From assembly GCF_000759445.1 (NCBI RefSeq), contig NZ_JRMB01000001.1, positions 2,775,281 through 2,839,280 of the forward strand: a DNA stretch of 64,000 nucleotides. The letters run 5' to 3'. Positions 44,211-53,468 of the stretch are shown here, in pieces; position 1 is the first letter of the stretch, and every line of letters begins with the position of its first letter. The DNA comes from Pseudomonas lutea. GTDB taxonomy: Bacteria > Pseudomonadota > Gammaproteobacteria > Pseudomonadales > Pseudomonadaceae. Position numbers and translations under genes: made by a program. Below the pieces are notes generated by a model that saw nothing but the letters and a program-made list of their open reading frames with translations, was not told where the DNA came from and did not search any database.

Positions 44211-45131
44211 TTTAGGAGCCGGCTTGCTGGCGAACGCGCCGGGGCAGCGACATCTGCGCCAATGACACAATCCGGTTCGCCAGCAAGCCGGCTCCTACAG
44301 ATTGCGTCGTACTGGTGTGAACAGCTTGACCACTGACACTGGTGATTTGCTGGCGTGTTTACCTCCTTGTAAAGCGACGTTGGGTGGCCGAATCAATTCC
44401 TGTAGGAGCCGGCTTGCTGGCGAACGCGCCGGGGCAGCGACATCTGCGCCAATGACACAATCCGGTTCGCCAGCAAGCCGGCTCCTACAGACCGCGTTGT
44501 ACTGGTGTGAATAGCTCGACCACTGACGCTGGTGATTTTGCTCGCCTGTTTACCTCTTCTGGTTAGGCGACGTTGTCTGGCCGAATCACAAATCCTGTAG
44601 GAGCCGGCTTGCTGGCGAACGCGCCGGGACAGCGACACCTGCGCCAATGACACAATCCGGTTCGCCAGCAAGCCGGCTCCTACAGACCGCGTTGTACTGG
44701 TGTGAATAGCTTGACCACTGACGCTGGTGATTTTGCTCGCCTGTTTACCTCTTCTGGTTAGGCGACGTTTCTGGCCGAATCACAAATCCTGTAGGAGCCG
44801 GCTTGCTGGCGAACGCGCCGGGACAGCGACACCTGCGCCAATGGCAAAACCCGGTTCGCCAGCAAGCCGGCTCCTACAGACCGCGTTGTACTGGTGTGAA
44901 TAGCTTGACCACTGACGCTGGTGATTTTGCTCGCCTGTTTACCTCTTCTGGTTAGGCGACGTTGTCTGGCCGAATCACAAATCCTGTAGGAGCCGGCTTG
45001 CTGGCGAACGCGCCGGGACAGCGACACCTGCGCCAATGACGCACCGCGGTTCGCCAGCAAGCCGGCTCCTACAGACCGCGTTGTACTGGTGTGATCGCTT
45101 GCGCTGGTGATCCAGCAAGCCGGCCCCTACG
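44211..45131. repeat. Tandem array of REP pairs, about 5 units of 190-195 bp
   Basis: Left arms (TGTAGGAGCCGGCTTGCTGG; first copy TTTAGGAGC) start at 44211, 44401, 44596, 44790 and 44985; right arms end near 44300, 44490, 44685, 44879 and 45074. Units also share the linker after each pair (CGCGTTGTACTGGTGTGAATAG ... GATTTTGCTCGCCTG type) and a loop with ACACCTGCGCCAATG. A last right-arm fragment lies at 45112-45131. It fills most of the 1.1 kb between the MHS gene and the divergent LysR gene. No ORF here is credible. Confidence 0.9.
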
Positions 45132-45232
45132 GATGGTGTTGTTCCAAGGAACTGGTCAGGTTGGATCCGGCCGCGCTTCGGAGTATAGATGTGCAAACTT
45201 CTAATAAGAACGCACATAAAAGCAGGTCCAAC

Positions 45233-46180
45233 ATGCAAAAAAACATCACCTCCCTGAGTGGACTGAACTGGGATGACCTGAAGTTTTTTCTCGAAGTCGC
45301 ACGCACGCGCAAGGCCAGCTCCGCAGCCAAACGCCTGGCCGTCGATTACACGACGGTGTCGCGCAGGATCAGCTCACTGGAGGCGGCTCTCGGCACGCTG
45401 TTGTTCGAGAAGTCCCGCAACACCGGCTTCATCCTGACGCCCGAGGGCCAGCGATTGCTGGGCGCGGCCGAGTCCATTGAAAGCACGCTGCACATCGCGT
45501 GCGAGCAGGTTTCAGGCTCAGGCGTTGCGTTGTCAGGGCATGTGCGAATGGGTTGCACGGAAGGGTTCGGCAGTTTCTTTATCACGCCTCAGCTCAGTCA
45601 TTTCACCGATACCTACCCGGCCATTTCAGTCGACATCCTGCCGCTGCCGCACTTCATCAGTCTGTCCAAGCGCGAGGCCGATATCGTCATCGCGCTAGAG
45701 CGACCTGAGCACGGGCCTTACGTCTGCTGCAAGTTGTGTGATTACAGCCTGCGTCTCTACGCCACCCAGGACTATCTCGACTCCCACCCCCCAATTCGCA
45801 AAACCGAGGACCTGGCCGAGCATCCCTTCATCAGCTACGTCGATGATCTGGCCTTCAGCTCCGAGCTTTTGTACCTGAGCAACCTGCTGCCCGGCGCTCA
45901 CGCCACGCTGCGCAGCACCAGCGTCATCGCCCAATACGTCGCGGCATTACAGGGACGAGCACTGGCGATCCTGCCGTGTTTTCTGGCGGCACAGGATGCG
46001 CGACTGCTGCCAGTGCTGGAGACTGAGGTGGATATCACTCGGCAGTTCTGGATGTACTGCCGGGAGGACTTGAGGAAGCTCAAGCGGATCACATTGCTGT
46101 GGGATTACATCCGCGAAACCACTGAGCGCAACCAGGCGTTTCTGCTGGGTAAAACCGGGCAGATGACGTTTGTGGATTGA
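45233..46180 (+). CDS. LysR-family regulator divergent from the mms genes
   Basis: 315 residues from ATG 45233 (MQKNITSLSGLNWDD; AGCAGG upstream). The longer in-frame reading begins in REP DNA and is rejected. HTH at about 10-70 (DDLKFFLEVARTRKASSAAK and VDYTTVSRRISSLEAALG); effector domain from about 98 (GHVRMGCTEGFGSFFITPQLSHF). P. putida also has a LysR gene next to mmsAB. It probably controls the divergent transporter-mmsA-mmsB set across the REP array; not shown by sequence. Confidence 0.9.
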   Translation: MQKNITSLSGLNWDDLKFFLEVARTRKASSAAKRLAVDYTTVSRRISSLEAALGTLLFEKSRNTGFILTPEGQRLLGAAESIESTLHIACEQVSGSGVALSGHVRMGCTEGFGSFFITPQLSHFTDTYPAISVDILPLPHFISLSKREADIVIALERPEHGPYVCCKLCDYSLRLYATQDYLDSHPPIRKTEDLAEHPFISYVDDLAFSSELLYLSNLLPGAHATLRSTSVIAQYVAALQGRALAILPCFLAAQDARLLPVLETEVDITRQFWMYCREDLRKLKRITLLWDYIRETTERNQAFLLGKTGQMTFVD

Positions 46181-46282
46181 GTCATCGGTCACGGCATGAG
46201 GTAGGCGCCTCCGGTCGTTCAGACGTCGCGGAGCTGCGCAGCAAGCCCGGTTTATATGGGAATGACCGGGTAGCGCTGCAAA

Positions 46283-46360
46283 TTGCTCGCGAAGGCGGCG
46301 TCAGGCCGCTAAAGCTTTGGTGAGTGAGCGAGTTTATTCGCGGGCCAGCGCGCTCTTGCA
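46283..46360. repeat. Decayed REP pair
   Basis: TTGCTCGCGAAGG near 46283 and TTCGCGGGCCAGCGCGCTC at 46337-46355 resemble REP arms of two types with several mismatches. Part of the 46181-46612 intergenic stretch, which has no gene. Confidence 0.45.
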
Positions 46361-46393
46361 AAGGTCCGAACGTCTGTTCTGCCTCTCCCCGCC

Positions 46394-46417
46394 ATAGTTC
46401 AGAAATCTCTGAACTAT
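46394..46417 (+). promoter_or_regulatory. Perfect inverted repeat, candidate operator
   Basis: ATAGTTCAGA-AATC-TCTGAACTAT: 10-bp arms, 4-bp spacer, 195 bp upstream of the TIM-barrel gene. Symmetric and AT-richer than its surroundings, as expected of a dimeric regulator site. It could serve the cluster starting at 46613. Confidence 0.5.
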
Positions 46418-46612
46418 GCATTTGAGCTTTCCTATTCTTTCGCCTCATCAGCCGACTCTAAGATCGGCGCCAATAAAGGAGCCCGTCCAGCGAAGACCAG
46501 GCCCGAAGATTGCCTTTTTCTGATGTGACTGCCGCTGTACTCCGTGTCGGCTTGAGCCGTTGCGTTAATCAGTGGCGGCTTGCACGTCAGCTGCAATCTT
46601 TGAGGAGCCTCG

Positions 46613-47464
46613 ATGAAACTGGAAATCTTCCGCACCCTCTGGGGCTACCGCGCCAGCAAGGCTCAAGCGCTAGACGAGTTGCTCGACGCCGGATTCGACG
46701 GCATGGAAGCACGCCTGCCGCTGACGCCGGGCGAGCGCGCGGAGTTCGGCGCCTTCCTGCGCGCCAACCACGTGCCCTACATCGCTACCGTCTTCACGGC
46801 ATACGACGTCCTCCCCGAACAGTCAGCAACCACGGCGGAACACCTCAACGATCTGGAGCAGAAGCTCGCCTGGTCCACCGAACTGGCACCGCGTTTCGTC
46901 AACGTGCTGGCCGGCAATGACCGATGGCAGCTGCCGCAGCAGGTGGATTTTTTTGGTCAGGCCCTGGAGGTGGCGCGCAAGCACGGCCAGACCGTTGTCT
47001 TTGAAACCCACCGGGCGCGTTCGCTGTTCAATCCGTGGGTCACCCTTGAGCTGATTCGCCAACTTCCCGACCTGAGGTTCACCAGTGACATCAGCCACTG
47101 GATCGTCACGTGCGAGCGCCTTCTTGACGACCCTGAGGACGATCTCGGCGCCTTCGTTGAACGCGTTCATCACATCCAGGCCCGGGTCGGTTATGACCAG
47201 GGCCCTCAGGTTCCTCACCCCGCCGCACCGGAGTACGCCCGCGAACTGGCTTTCCATCAGCAGCACTGGCAAGCCGTGTGGCAATCCCAGCAGGCGCGCG
47301 GTTGTCAAGTCACCACGATGACGCCCGAATTCGGCGCAGATGGCTATCTGCATCATCTGCCCTTCACCAACGTGCCGGTCGCGGACCTGTGGTCGCTCAA
47401 CGTGTCGATAGCGCAGACCGAACGCGAACATTTCCAGCGCTTCACTCATACAACCAGCCGATAA
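46613..47464 (+). CDS. Sugar phosphate isomerase/epimerase-like TIM-barrel protein
   Basis: 283 residues, ATG 46613 with GAGGAG upstream. Xylose-isomerase-like/AP-endonuclease-2 fold: beta-strand and metal-ligand segments appear as [52 protein letters not shown] and [11 protein letters not shown] (Glu, Asp, His and Glu positions in order for a divalent metal). Cytoplasmic. First gene of a cluster with an IPNS-like oxygenase (13 bp downstream) and an amino-acid-type ABC importer, so it likely acts on a small imported compound or its oxidation product. Substrate unknown. Confidence 0.85.
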   Translation: MKLEIFRTLWGYRASKAQALDELLDAGFDGMEARLPLTPGERAEFGAFLRANHVPYIATVFTAYDVLPEQSATTAEHLNDLEQKLAWSTELAPRFVNVLAGNDRWQLPQQVDFFGQALEVARKHGQTVVFETHRARSLFNPWVTLELIRQLPDLRFTSDISHWIVTCERLLDDPEDDLGAFVERVHHIQARVGYDQGPQVPHPAAPEYARELAFHQQHWQAVWQSQQARGCQVTTMTPEFGADGYLHHLPFTNVPVADLWSLNVSIAQTEREHFQRFTHTTSR

Positions 47465-47477
47465 GGAGCGTTTCGTC

Positions 47478-48542
47478 ATGCCAGATCCGTCGCACGCGGC
47501 AGCCCCGAAGGTCGCCAACTTCAGCAGCATCCCGGTGATCGATATCGCCGGACTGTTCAGCCCCGACATTGCACGGCGTCAGGCCGTCGCCGACGACTTG
47601 GGCAAGGCCGCCCGGGAGGTTGGCTTTCTGTACATCAGGAATCACGGCATTGCGCCGTCGTTGATCGAGGGGCTGCGTCAGGCCGCCAGGGACCTCTTCG
47701 CACAATCGCTCGACTACAAAATGCAGCATTACATCGGCACGTCCCGCAGCCACAAAGGCTTCGTGCCGGAGGGCGAAGAGGTGTACGCCAAGGGCAAGCC
47801 TGACCACAAAGAGGCGTTCGATATCGGCTTTGAAGTGGCCGATGACGACCCGCTGGTGATCGCCAAGACCCCGCTTATCGGCGCCAACGAATGGCCTGAT
47901 CTGCCGGGTTTCCGGCCTGCCGTCGAAGCGTATTACGCGGCGGTGTTTGCCTTGGGGCGACGCCTGTTCGACGGCTTCGCACTGGCGCTGGGTCTGGAAG
48001 AAGGCTACTTCGAGTCGATGGTGACCCGCCCGCCCTCCAAGCTGCGATTGATTCATTACCCGTTCGACGGCGCCGCTCAAGACGCGCCCGGCATTGGTGC
48101 GCACACCGATTACGAGTGCTTCACCATGCTGCTGGCCGACAAGCCTGGCCTTGAGGTGATGAACGACCTGGGGCAATGGATCGATGCGCCTCCGCTTGAG
48201 GGCGCGTTCGTGGTCAATATTGGCGACATGCTGGAGGTCATGACCGCTGGTACGTTCGTTGCTACAGCTCATCGGGTGCGCACCGTGAGCGAAGAGCGGT
48301 ACTCGTTTCCGTTGTTCTTTGCCTGCGATTTCCACACGCAGATCAAACCCCTGCCGCAGTTCGACAAGGGCACCGCCGACTACGAAGAAATCACCATCGG
48401 CGAACACATGTTCGGTCAGGCGCTGCAGACCTATCAGTACCTGCGCCGCAAGGTCGAGCGCGGCGAACTCAAGCTGTACGAAAAGGCGCGCAAGCCATCG
48501 AGCTTCGGCCATTTGAAGAATCAGACCCAGGATGCGTCGTGA
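47478..48542 (+). CDS. Isopenicillin N synthase-like 2-oxoglutarate/Fe(II) oxygenase
   Basis: 354 residues, ATG 47478 with AGGAG upstream. DIOX_N region about 15-140 ([23 protein letters not shown]), then the 2OG-Fe(II) core with iron ligands H209 and D211 ([13 protein letters not shown]) and H265 (ATAHRVRTV), followed by R274xS276 (RYSFPLFF), the usual 2-oxoglutarate pair. Cytoplasmic. By analogy it hydroxylates, desaturates or cyclises a small molecule; the reaction cannot be named. Context suggests oxidation of a compound imported by the transporter encoded next. Confidence 0.9.
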   Translation: MPDPSHAAAPKVANFSSIPVIDIAGLFSPDIARRQAVADDLGKAAREVGFLYIRNHGIAPSLIEGLRQAARDLFAQSLDYKMQHYIGTSRSHKGFVPEGEEVYAKGKPDHKEAFDIGFEVADDDPLVIAKTPLIGANEWPDLPGFRPAVEAYYAAVFALGRRLFDGFALALGLEEGYFESMVTRPPSKLRLIHYPFDGAAQDAPGIGAHTDYECFTMLLADKPGLEVMNDLGQWIDAPPLEGAFVVNIGDMLEVMTAGTFVATAHRVRTVSEERYSFPLFFACDFHTQIKPLPQFDKGTADYEEITIGEHMFGQALQTYQYLRRKVERGELKLYEKARKPSSFGHLKNQTQDAS

Positions 48543-48616
48543 TGCGATGCGCCACCCTGCCCCGCCCGAATGTTCAGAACCCCCAACCCTGCTTTCCTGA
48601 CGTGGAGTCACCGACG

Positions 48617-49435
48617 ATGCGCAACACTTCGAACATTGCTGTCCGCCTGACCGTGGTTGCCTGCGCCGTGCTCGGCGCGTCAGCAGGCGCGGCGACGGCC
48701 GCACAGGCCGCCACGACTGTTACACCCGGGCAGTTCAAGGTGGGCATGGAAATTACCTACCCGCCGTTCGAATCCTACGACGAGAAGAAAAACGTCGTGG
48801 GCGCCGACCCTGACCTATCGCGCCTGCTTGCCAAGCATCTGGAGCTCAAACCCGAGTTCATCGATACCAAATTCTCCAGCCTGATCCTCAGCCTGAATGC
48901 CGGCCACTATGACGCGATCATTTCCGGCATGTACATCACGCCGGAGCGCCAGACGCAGGCTCAAACCATTCCCTACGCCGTGACAGGCGCCGCGATCATG
49001 GTGCTCAAGGACAGCCCGCTCAAACCCAAAGTGCCGGAGGACCTGTGTGGGCTTAAGGTCGGCCTGGAAAAAGGCACCACCTGGGTGACCCAGTTCAACA
49101 AACTGTCCGCCGAGTACTGCGTACCGAAAGGCAAAGGCGCGGTCGCCGTCAGCGAATTCCCTTCAGCGCCCGAAGTGACTCAGGCGCTGCTGTCAGGCAA
49201 CGTCCAGGCACAAGTGGAAATCGACGGCGCCGCCGGCATGATCGCCGAGCGCACCAAGGGCCGCGTGGTGGTCAGCACCGAACATTCGATCTACCAGCAA
49301 ACGCTCGGCATCTATGTGAAGAAGGGCAATGACGAGTTGTATCAGGCATTGCTGAAGGCCTTCGACGAGACCAAGAAATCCGGCGAATACGCGGCGCTGC
49401 TGAAGAAATACAACCTGGAAGAGCCCAAGAACTGA
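48617..49435 (+). CDS. Amino-acid-type ABC transporter substrate-binding protein (SBP family 3)
   Basis: 272 residues from ATG 48617 (GTGGAG about 10 bp upstream; ATGs at 48539/48542 would prepend residues that disrupt the signal peptide). Signal peptide RLTVVACAVLGASAGAATAAQA, cleavage near 31. Mature domain: FKVGMEITYPPFESYDEKK, DPDLSRLLAKHLEL, LNAGHYDAIISGMYITPERQTQ, the hallmark of polar amino acid/opine binders. Delivers its ligand to the fused permease-ATPase encoded downstream. Ligand unknown. Confidence 0.92.
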   Translation: MRNTSNIAVRLTVVACAVLGASAGAATAAQAATTVTPGQFKVGMEITYPPFESYDEKKNVVGADPDLSRLLAKHLELKPEFIDTKFSSLILSLNAGHYDAIISGMYITPERQTQAQTIPYAVTGAAIMVLKDSPLKPKVPEDLCGLKVGLEKGTTWVTQFNKLSAEYCVPKGKGAVAVSEFPSAPEVTQALLSGNVQAQVEIDGAAGMIAERTKGRVVVSTEHSIYQQTLGIYVKKGNDELYQALLKAFDETKKSGEYAALLKKYNLEEPKN

Positions 49436-49455
49436 CGGCCTGATGATTCACCCCG

Positions 49456-49546
49456 TGTAGGAGTGAGCTTGCTCGCGATTGGCCGTGACAGACGATGTAG
49501 GTGTATCGGATGTACCGACGTCATCGCGAGCAAGCTCACACCTACG
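49456..49546. repeat. REP inverted pair inside the ABC operon
   Basis: Arms TGTAGGAGTGAGCTTGCTCGC and GCGAGCAAGCTCACACCTACG. It occupies most of the 164 bp between the binding-protein and permease-ATPase genes; may lower the downstream gene's transcript level relative to the binding protein. Confidence 0.8.
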
Positions 49547-49599
49547 GGGCTCGTGCTTGATAAGAGAATCCCGCAGGGTTCGGCCCCGCTGAGGTGTGT

Positions 49600-51168
49600 A
49601 TGCAATTCGAATGGTCCTACTTTTTTTCTTTGTTCTCGGTCGCTGACTTCTGGGAATCCTGCATCACGGTCATCGAGCTCAGCGCGTTGGGTTGGTTCAT
49701 CGGCATGCTATTGGGGTTTCTGCTGGCATCGGCCAAGCTTTCGACAGCGCGCTGGATCAGCGTCCCGGCGTCGATTTATATCTGGTTTTTCCGCAGCGTC
49801 CCGCTGCTGGTGCTGGTGGTGTTCACCTACAACTTGCCGCAGATGTTCCCGGTGCCCCGTGACGTGCTTTCCAACCCGTTTTACTCAGGCCTCCTGGCGC
49901 TTGTGGTGACCGAAGCAGCTTATATGGCGGAGATCCACCGGGGTGGCCTCATTTCGGTGGCGAAAGGTCAGAAGGAAGCGGGCCGCGCGCTGGGTGTCGG
50001 CCTGATCGGCATGCAGCGTCTGATTGTCATCCCGCAGGCTTTCCGCATCTCCCTGCCCACGCTGGTCAACGAATACATCACGGTGGTGAAACTGACCTCG
50101 CTGGTGTCGGTGATTTCCCTCACCGAACTGCTGACGGTGGGGCAGCGCCTGTACGCGCAAAACTTTCTGGTGATGGAGACCCTGTCGGCCGTTGCCGTGT
50201 ACTACGTGATGATCGTGACGGTCTTCGGCTGGCTGTTTCACTGGCTGGAGCAGCATCTGGAACTGAGCAACCGCAAGCCGCAGACCCTCGACGACGCTGC
50301 GCTTGTCGCCCTGCGGACTCGCCTGGGCAGTCAGTCCGCACAGGCCCCGCAACCCTCTGCGCGTGCTGGCTCGGCGCCCGCGCTGCAACTGGTCAACATC
50401 CAGAAACGCTACGCGCAGCACGAGGTGCTCAAGGGCATCGATCTGAAAGTAGAAGCGGGCCAGGTCATTTCGATCATCGGCCCGTCAGGCTCGGGCAAGA
50501 CCACGCTGATTCGTACGGTGAACAGTCTGGAAACCATCGACCAAGGCGAAATCATCCTGTTCGGCGAGGGCTACATTCACGCCGGCGACAATCCCAACGC
50601 CCCGCAGATCCGCCGTGGGATTCAGCGCATCGGCATGGTGTTTCAGAACTTCAACCTGTTCCCCCATCGCACCATTCTTGACAACGTGACCCTGGCCCCG
50701 CGCTATCACGGCCGCGACCGCGTGGTGAGTGAACAACGCGCTTATGCCCTGCTCGACAAGGTCGGGCTGCTGGCCCACGCGCACAAGTACCCGCATCAAT
50801 TATCAGGTGGTCAGCAGCAACGGGTGGCAATCGCGCGCGCGCTGGCCATGGATCCGCAGATCATGTTGTTTGACGAACCGACCTCCGCGCTGGACCCGGA
50901 GCTGGTCGGTGACGTGCTCAAAGTGATCGCCGACCTGGCGAAAGAAGGCATGACGATGTTGATCGTTACCCACGAAATGGACTTCGCCCTGTCGATTTCC
51001 GATCGGGTGATCTTCATGGAAAACGGCATCGTCCAGAACGATGCCGCGCCGCACGCCATTCTGGCCGACCAATGCGGCGAGCGGGTGCGCAAGTTCATGG
51101 GGCTGGATTCGCATTCACCGAGCCCGCACAACGTCAGTAAAAGCCGGCTTGCTGGCGAGGTCGGTTAG
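49600..51168 (+). CDS. Fused amino-acid-type ABC transporter permease and ATPase
   Basis: 522 residues from ATG 49600 (GAGG 5 bp upstream). Residues 1-225: HisMQ-type permease with about five membrane segments and an EAA loop (SVAKGQKEAGRALGVGLIGMQ). Residues about 225-260: polar linker. Residues about 262-510: ATPase with Walker A GPSGSGKT at 294-301, LSGGQQQR, Walker B IMLFDEPTSALDPE and switch His in VTHEMDFAL. Such permease-ATPase fusions exist in some polar amino acid importers. The extreme C-terminus (VSKSRLAGEVG) is encoded by a REP element, so the original stop was probably lost or the tail lengthened by REP insertion. Confidence 0.9.
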   Translation: MQFEWSYFFSLFSVADFWESCITVIELSALGWFIGMLLGFLLASAKLSTARWISVPASIYIWFFRSVPLLVLVVFTYNLPQMFPVPRDVLSNPFYSGLLALVVTEAAYMAEIHRGGLISVAKGQKEAGRALGVGLIGMQRLIVIPQAFRISLPTLVNEYITVVKLTSLVSVISLTELLTVGQRLYAQNFLVMETLSAVAVYYVMIVTVFGWLFHWLEQHLELSNRKPQTLDDAALVALRTRLGSQSAQAPQPSARAGSAPALQLVNIQKRYAQHEVLKGIDLKVEAGQVISIIGPSGSGKTTLIRTVNSLETIDQGEIILFGEGYIHAGDNPNAPQIRRGIQRIGMVFQNFNLFPHRTILDNVTLAPRYHGRDRVVSEQRAYALLDKVGLLAHAHKYPHQLSGGQQQRVAIARALAMDPQIMLFDEPTSALDPELVGDVLKVIADLAKEGMTMLIVTHEMDFALSISDRVIFMENGIVQNDAAPHAILADQCGERVRKFMGLDSHSPSPHNVSKSRLAGEVG

Positions 51169-51227
51169 TCTCATTCGCCGTTGTAGCGCCGGGCAGAATG
51201 CGTTCGCCAGCAAGCCGGCTCCTACAG
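51142..51227. repeat. REP inverted pair overlapping the end of the permease-ATPase gene
   Basis: Left arm AGCCGGCTTGCTGGCGAG lies inside the coding frame (encodes SRLAGE), right arm CGCCAGCAAGCCGGCTCCTAC ends at 51226. The gene's stop codon falls in the loop. Confidence 0.8.
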
Positions 51228-51269
51228 ATTTCGCGTACATCGCCGATTTCGCAGCTGGCGCAGCTCAAC

Positions 51270-51294
51270 TGTAGGAGCGCGCTTGCCCGCGAAT
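51270..51294. repeat. Single REP arm (GTAGGAGCGCGCTTGCCCG type)
   Basis: One unpaired arm TGTAGGAGCGCGCTTGCCCG just before the recD 3' end. Confidence 0.6.
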
Positions 51295-51380
51295 GCGTCA
51301 GATCGTTCACCTAGAAGATGACTGACCAACCCCCTCACCAGCAGGCCGCTCCAATGGCAGGGCCGATCTAGACGCGCCCG

Positions 51381-53468
51381 TCACAGCCCCAGCATCAACC
51401 CGCTCAGGCGTTTGACCTTGCGCCGCAGCGCTTCTTCGAACACGCCCTGGCGTGGTTCGATCAGACTGAACCAATGCTTGGCCCGGGTGATGCCGGTGTA
51501 AATCAGCTCCTTGGTCAGCACCGGATTGAGCGCTTCCGGCAAGATCAACGCCGTGTGCGCGAACTCCGAGCCCTGGGATTTATGCACCGTCATTGCGTAC
51601 ACGGTCTCGACGTCATTGAGCCGGCTCGGCAATACAAAGCGCACGCCGCCGCTGCCATCATTGCGCGGAAACGCAACACGCAGCGCCTGACGGTTTTCCT
51701 CAACCGGCCCTTCAGGCAGCCGCAAGGCGATGCCGATGTCGCCGTTCATCAAGCCCAGCCCGTAATCATTACGGGTCATCAGCACCGGACGCCCTTCGTA
51801 CCATTGGTGGTCATTCTCGATCAGCCTGGCGGTGAAGAGCGTTTCTGTGATCCGTCGATTCAGCCCTTCCACGCCCCACGGTCCCTTGCGGACGGCGCAC
51901 AGCAGCTGGAATTCGTCAAAAGCGTTCAATACCCGCCGCGCCCACTCGACACGCCGTGGGTCCTCGATTTGGGTCAAACCCTGCGGCCGCTGCGCGTGCA
52001 TCACGCTCAGATAATGACGGTAACCCTGGGGGCCATCTGCATGACCTTCCAGTAGCAATCGGGTCAGCGCCCGATCCTGCTCACCCTTGAGCACCAAAGA
52101 AAACAGATCCGGGTACTGGCGCGCCGCGAGCAATGCGCGGGCTTCCTGGTCCTGTTGCCGATTGACCAGCCCGGCCAACTGACCGATTCCGCTACCTGCC
52201 ACGAAGCGCCGGGAATGGCGCAGCATCACCACTTGTTGCGCCAGCGCGTGATGCTGGCTATCGCCCTGCTGAAGACCGCTCCTGGAGAGGTCTTCGCCGC
52301 TGACCGACTCCAGCCACGCCTGGGTCTGCGGGCTGTACATTCCCGCCTCGGCGTCGCGACACAGGTCACCCAATACCGCGCCGGCCTCAACCGATGCCAG
52401 TTGATCCTTGTCGCCCAGCAGAACCATCCGCGCATGGGGCGGCAGTGCGTCCAGCAGGTTGGCCATCATTTCGAGGTCAATCATCGAAGCCTCATCGACC
52501 ACCAGCACGTCCAGCGGCAACGGGTTACCGGCGTGATGACGGAAATGCCGGGTGCCCGGACGGCTGCCGAGCAAGCGGTGAACGGTGGTGACTTCACTGG
52601 GGATTTTCTGCCGAACGCTCTCCGGCACTTGCAGCGACTGCACCTGATGGCTGATCGACTCGGTCAGACGCGCTGCCGCCTTGCCCGTCGGCGCGGCCAG
52701 ACGAATGCGCAACGGTTTGCCGTTCTCCACCGCCGGCGATTGCAACAGCGCCAGCAAGCGTACGACGGTAGTGGTTTTGCCCGTCCCGGGGCCGCCGGTG
52801 ATGATGCTGAACGCGCCCCGCGTTGCCAGCGCACAGGCCAGTTTCTGCCAGTCGATCAGTCCATCGGGCTCGGTGCTGGCCGGGCCGAACAACGCATCCA
52901 GACGTTGCGGCAAATCGCTCAGCCCCGACTCGACCTGCGCCAATCGACGACTCAATGCCGCATCGATCCGGCGCTCGTACGTCCAGTAACGGCGCAAATA
53001 CAGACGCCGATCGGCAAGTACCAACGGCTTGTGCGCCGCCGCTTCGCTGTCATCACCGGCACGAGCGACCAGCGTGCTGGCTTCCAGCGCCTTGCACCAC
53101 GTCGCGCCATCCAGCGATTTGAGCAACGAAGAAGGCAGCAGCATCGGCGTCGACAACACATCACCCTCGGGCGGAAGCGACAACGCGAAATCCGGCTCTT
53201 TGAGGGTTTCGTGCAGGTCAAGGCACACATGGCCGTGACCCAATTGATGGCTTGTCAACGTGGCCGCCAGCAGCACCAGTGAATCGGCGGAGGGATCAAG
53301 GTCAGCCAGGAACGCCACGAAGGCCTTGTCGAGCGCGCGCAACCAGCCGCGCTCGACCCAGCGCTGCAACAACAGCAATAAATCATCGACACGGTGAAGG
53401 GGCTTCAGCTCGGCCAGGCTGTCGGCGTCCAAGGGCGTCGGCAACAAGTGGGCGAATGTACGGTTCAT
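51381..53468 (-). CDS. recD: Exodeoxyribonuclease V subunit alpha
   Basis: 695-residue superfamily 1B 5'-3' DNA helicase subunit of RecBCD. Walker A GGPGTGKT at 225-232, LLVVDEASMIDLEMM (Walker B DEAS, here seen as VLVVDEASMID), the Q-motif-like region and C-terminal UvrD_C-like VYAMTVHKSQGSEF. Cytoplasmic. Start ATG 53468 with AGGAGAA; it overlaps the recB stop by 4 bp (ATGA). Third gene of recC-recB-recD. Confidence 0.95.
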   Translation of the reverse strand: MNRTFAHLLPTPLDADSLAELKPLHRVDDLLLLLQRWVERGWLRALDKAFVAFLADLDPSADSLVLLAATLTSHQLGHGHVCLDLHETLKEPDFALSLPPEGDVLSTPMLLPSSLLKSLDGATWCKALEASTLVARAGDDSEAAAHKPLVLADRRLYLRRYWTYERRIDAALSRRLAQVESGLSDLPQRLDALFGPASTEPDGLIDWQKLACALATRGAFSIITGGPGTGKTTTVVRLLALLQSPAVENGKPLRIRLAAPTGKAAARLTESISHQVQSLQVPESVRQKIPSEVTTVHRLLGSRPGTRHFRHHAGNPLPLDVLVVDEASMIDLEMMANLLDALPPHARMVLLGDKDQLASVEAGAVLGDLCRDAEAGMYSPQTQAWLESVSGEDLSRSGLQQGDSQHHALAQQVVMLRHSRRFVAGSGIGQLAGLVNRQQDQEARALLAARQYPDLFSLVLKGEQDRALTRLLLEGHADGPQGYRHYLSVMHAQRPQGLTQIEDPRRVEWARRVLNAFDEFQLLCAVRKGPWGVEGLNRRITETLFTARLIENDHQWYEGRPVLMTRNDYGLGLMNGDIGIALRLPEGPVEENRQALRVAFPRNDGSGGVRFVLPSRLNDVETVYAMTVHKSQGSEFAHTALILPEALNPVLTKELIYTGITRAKHWFSLIEPRQGVFEEALRRKVKRLSGLMLGL

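Noticed and set aside
44393..45060. Small minus-strand ORFs with repeated peptides such as RVRQQAGSYR
   Set aside because: Translations of REP arms and linkers, not genes.
44211..45131. Considered as a CRISPR array or integron-type cassette array
   Set aside because: Units of about 195 bp are identical in linker as well as arms; arms are REP sequences; no spacers, cas genes, integrase or attC features.
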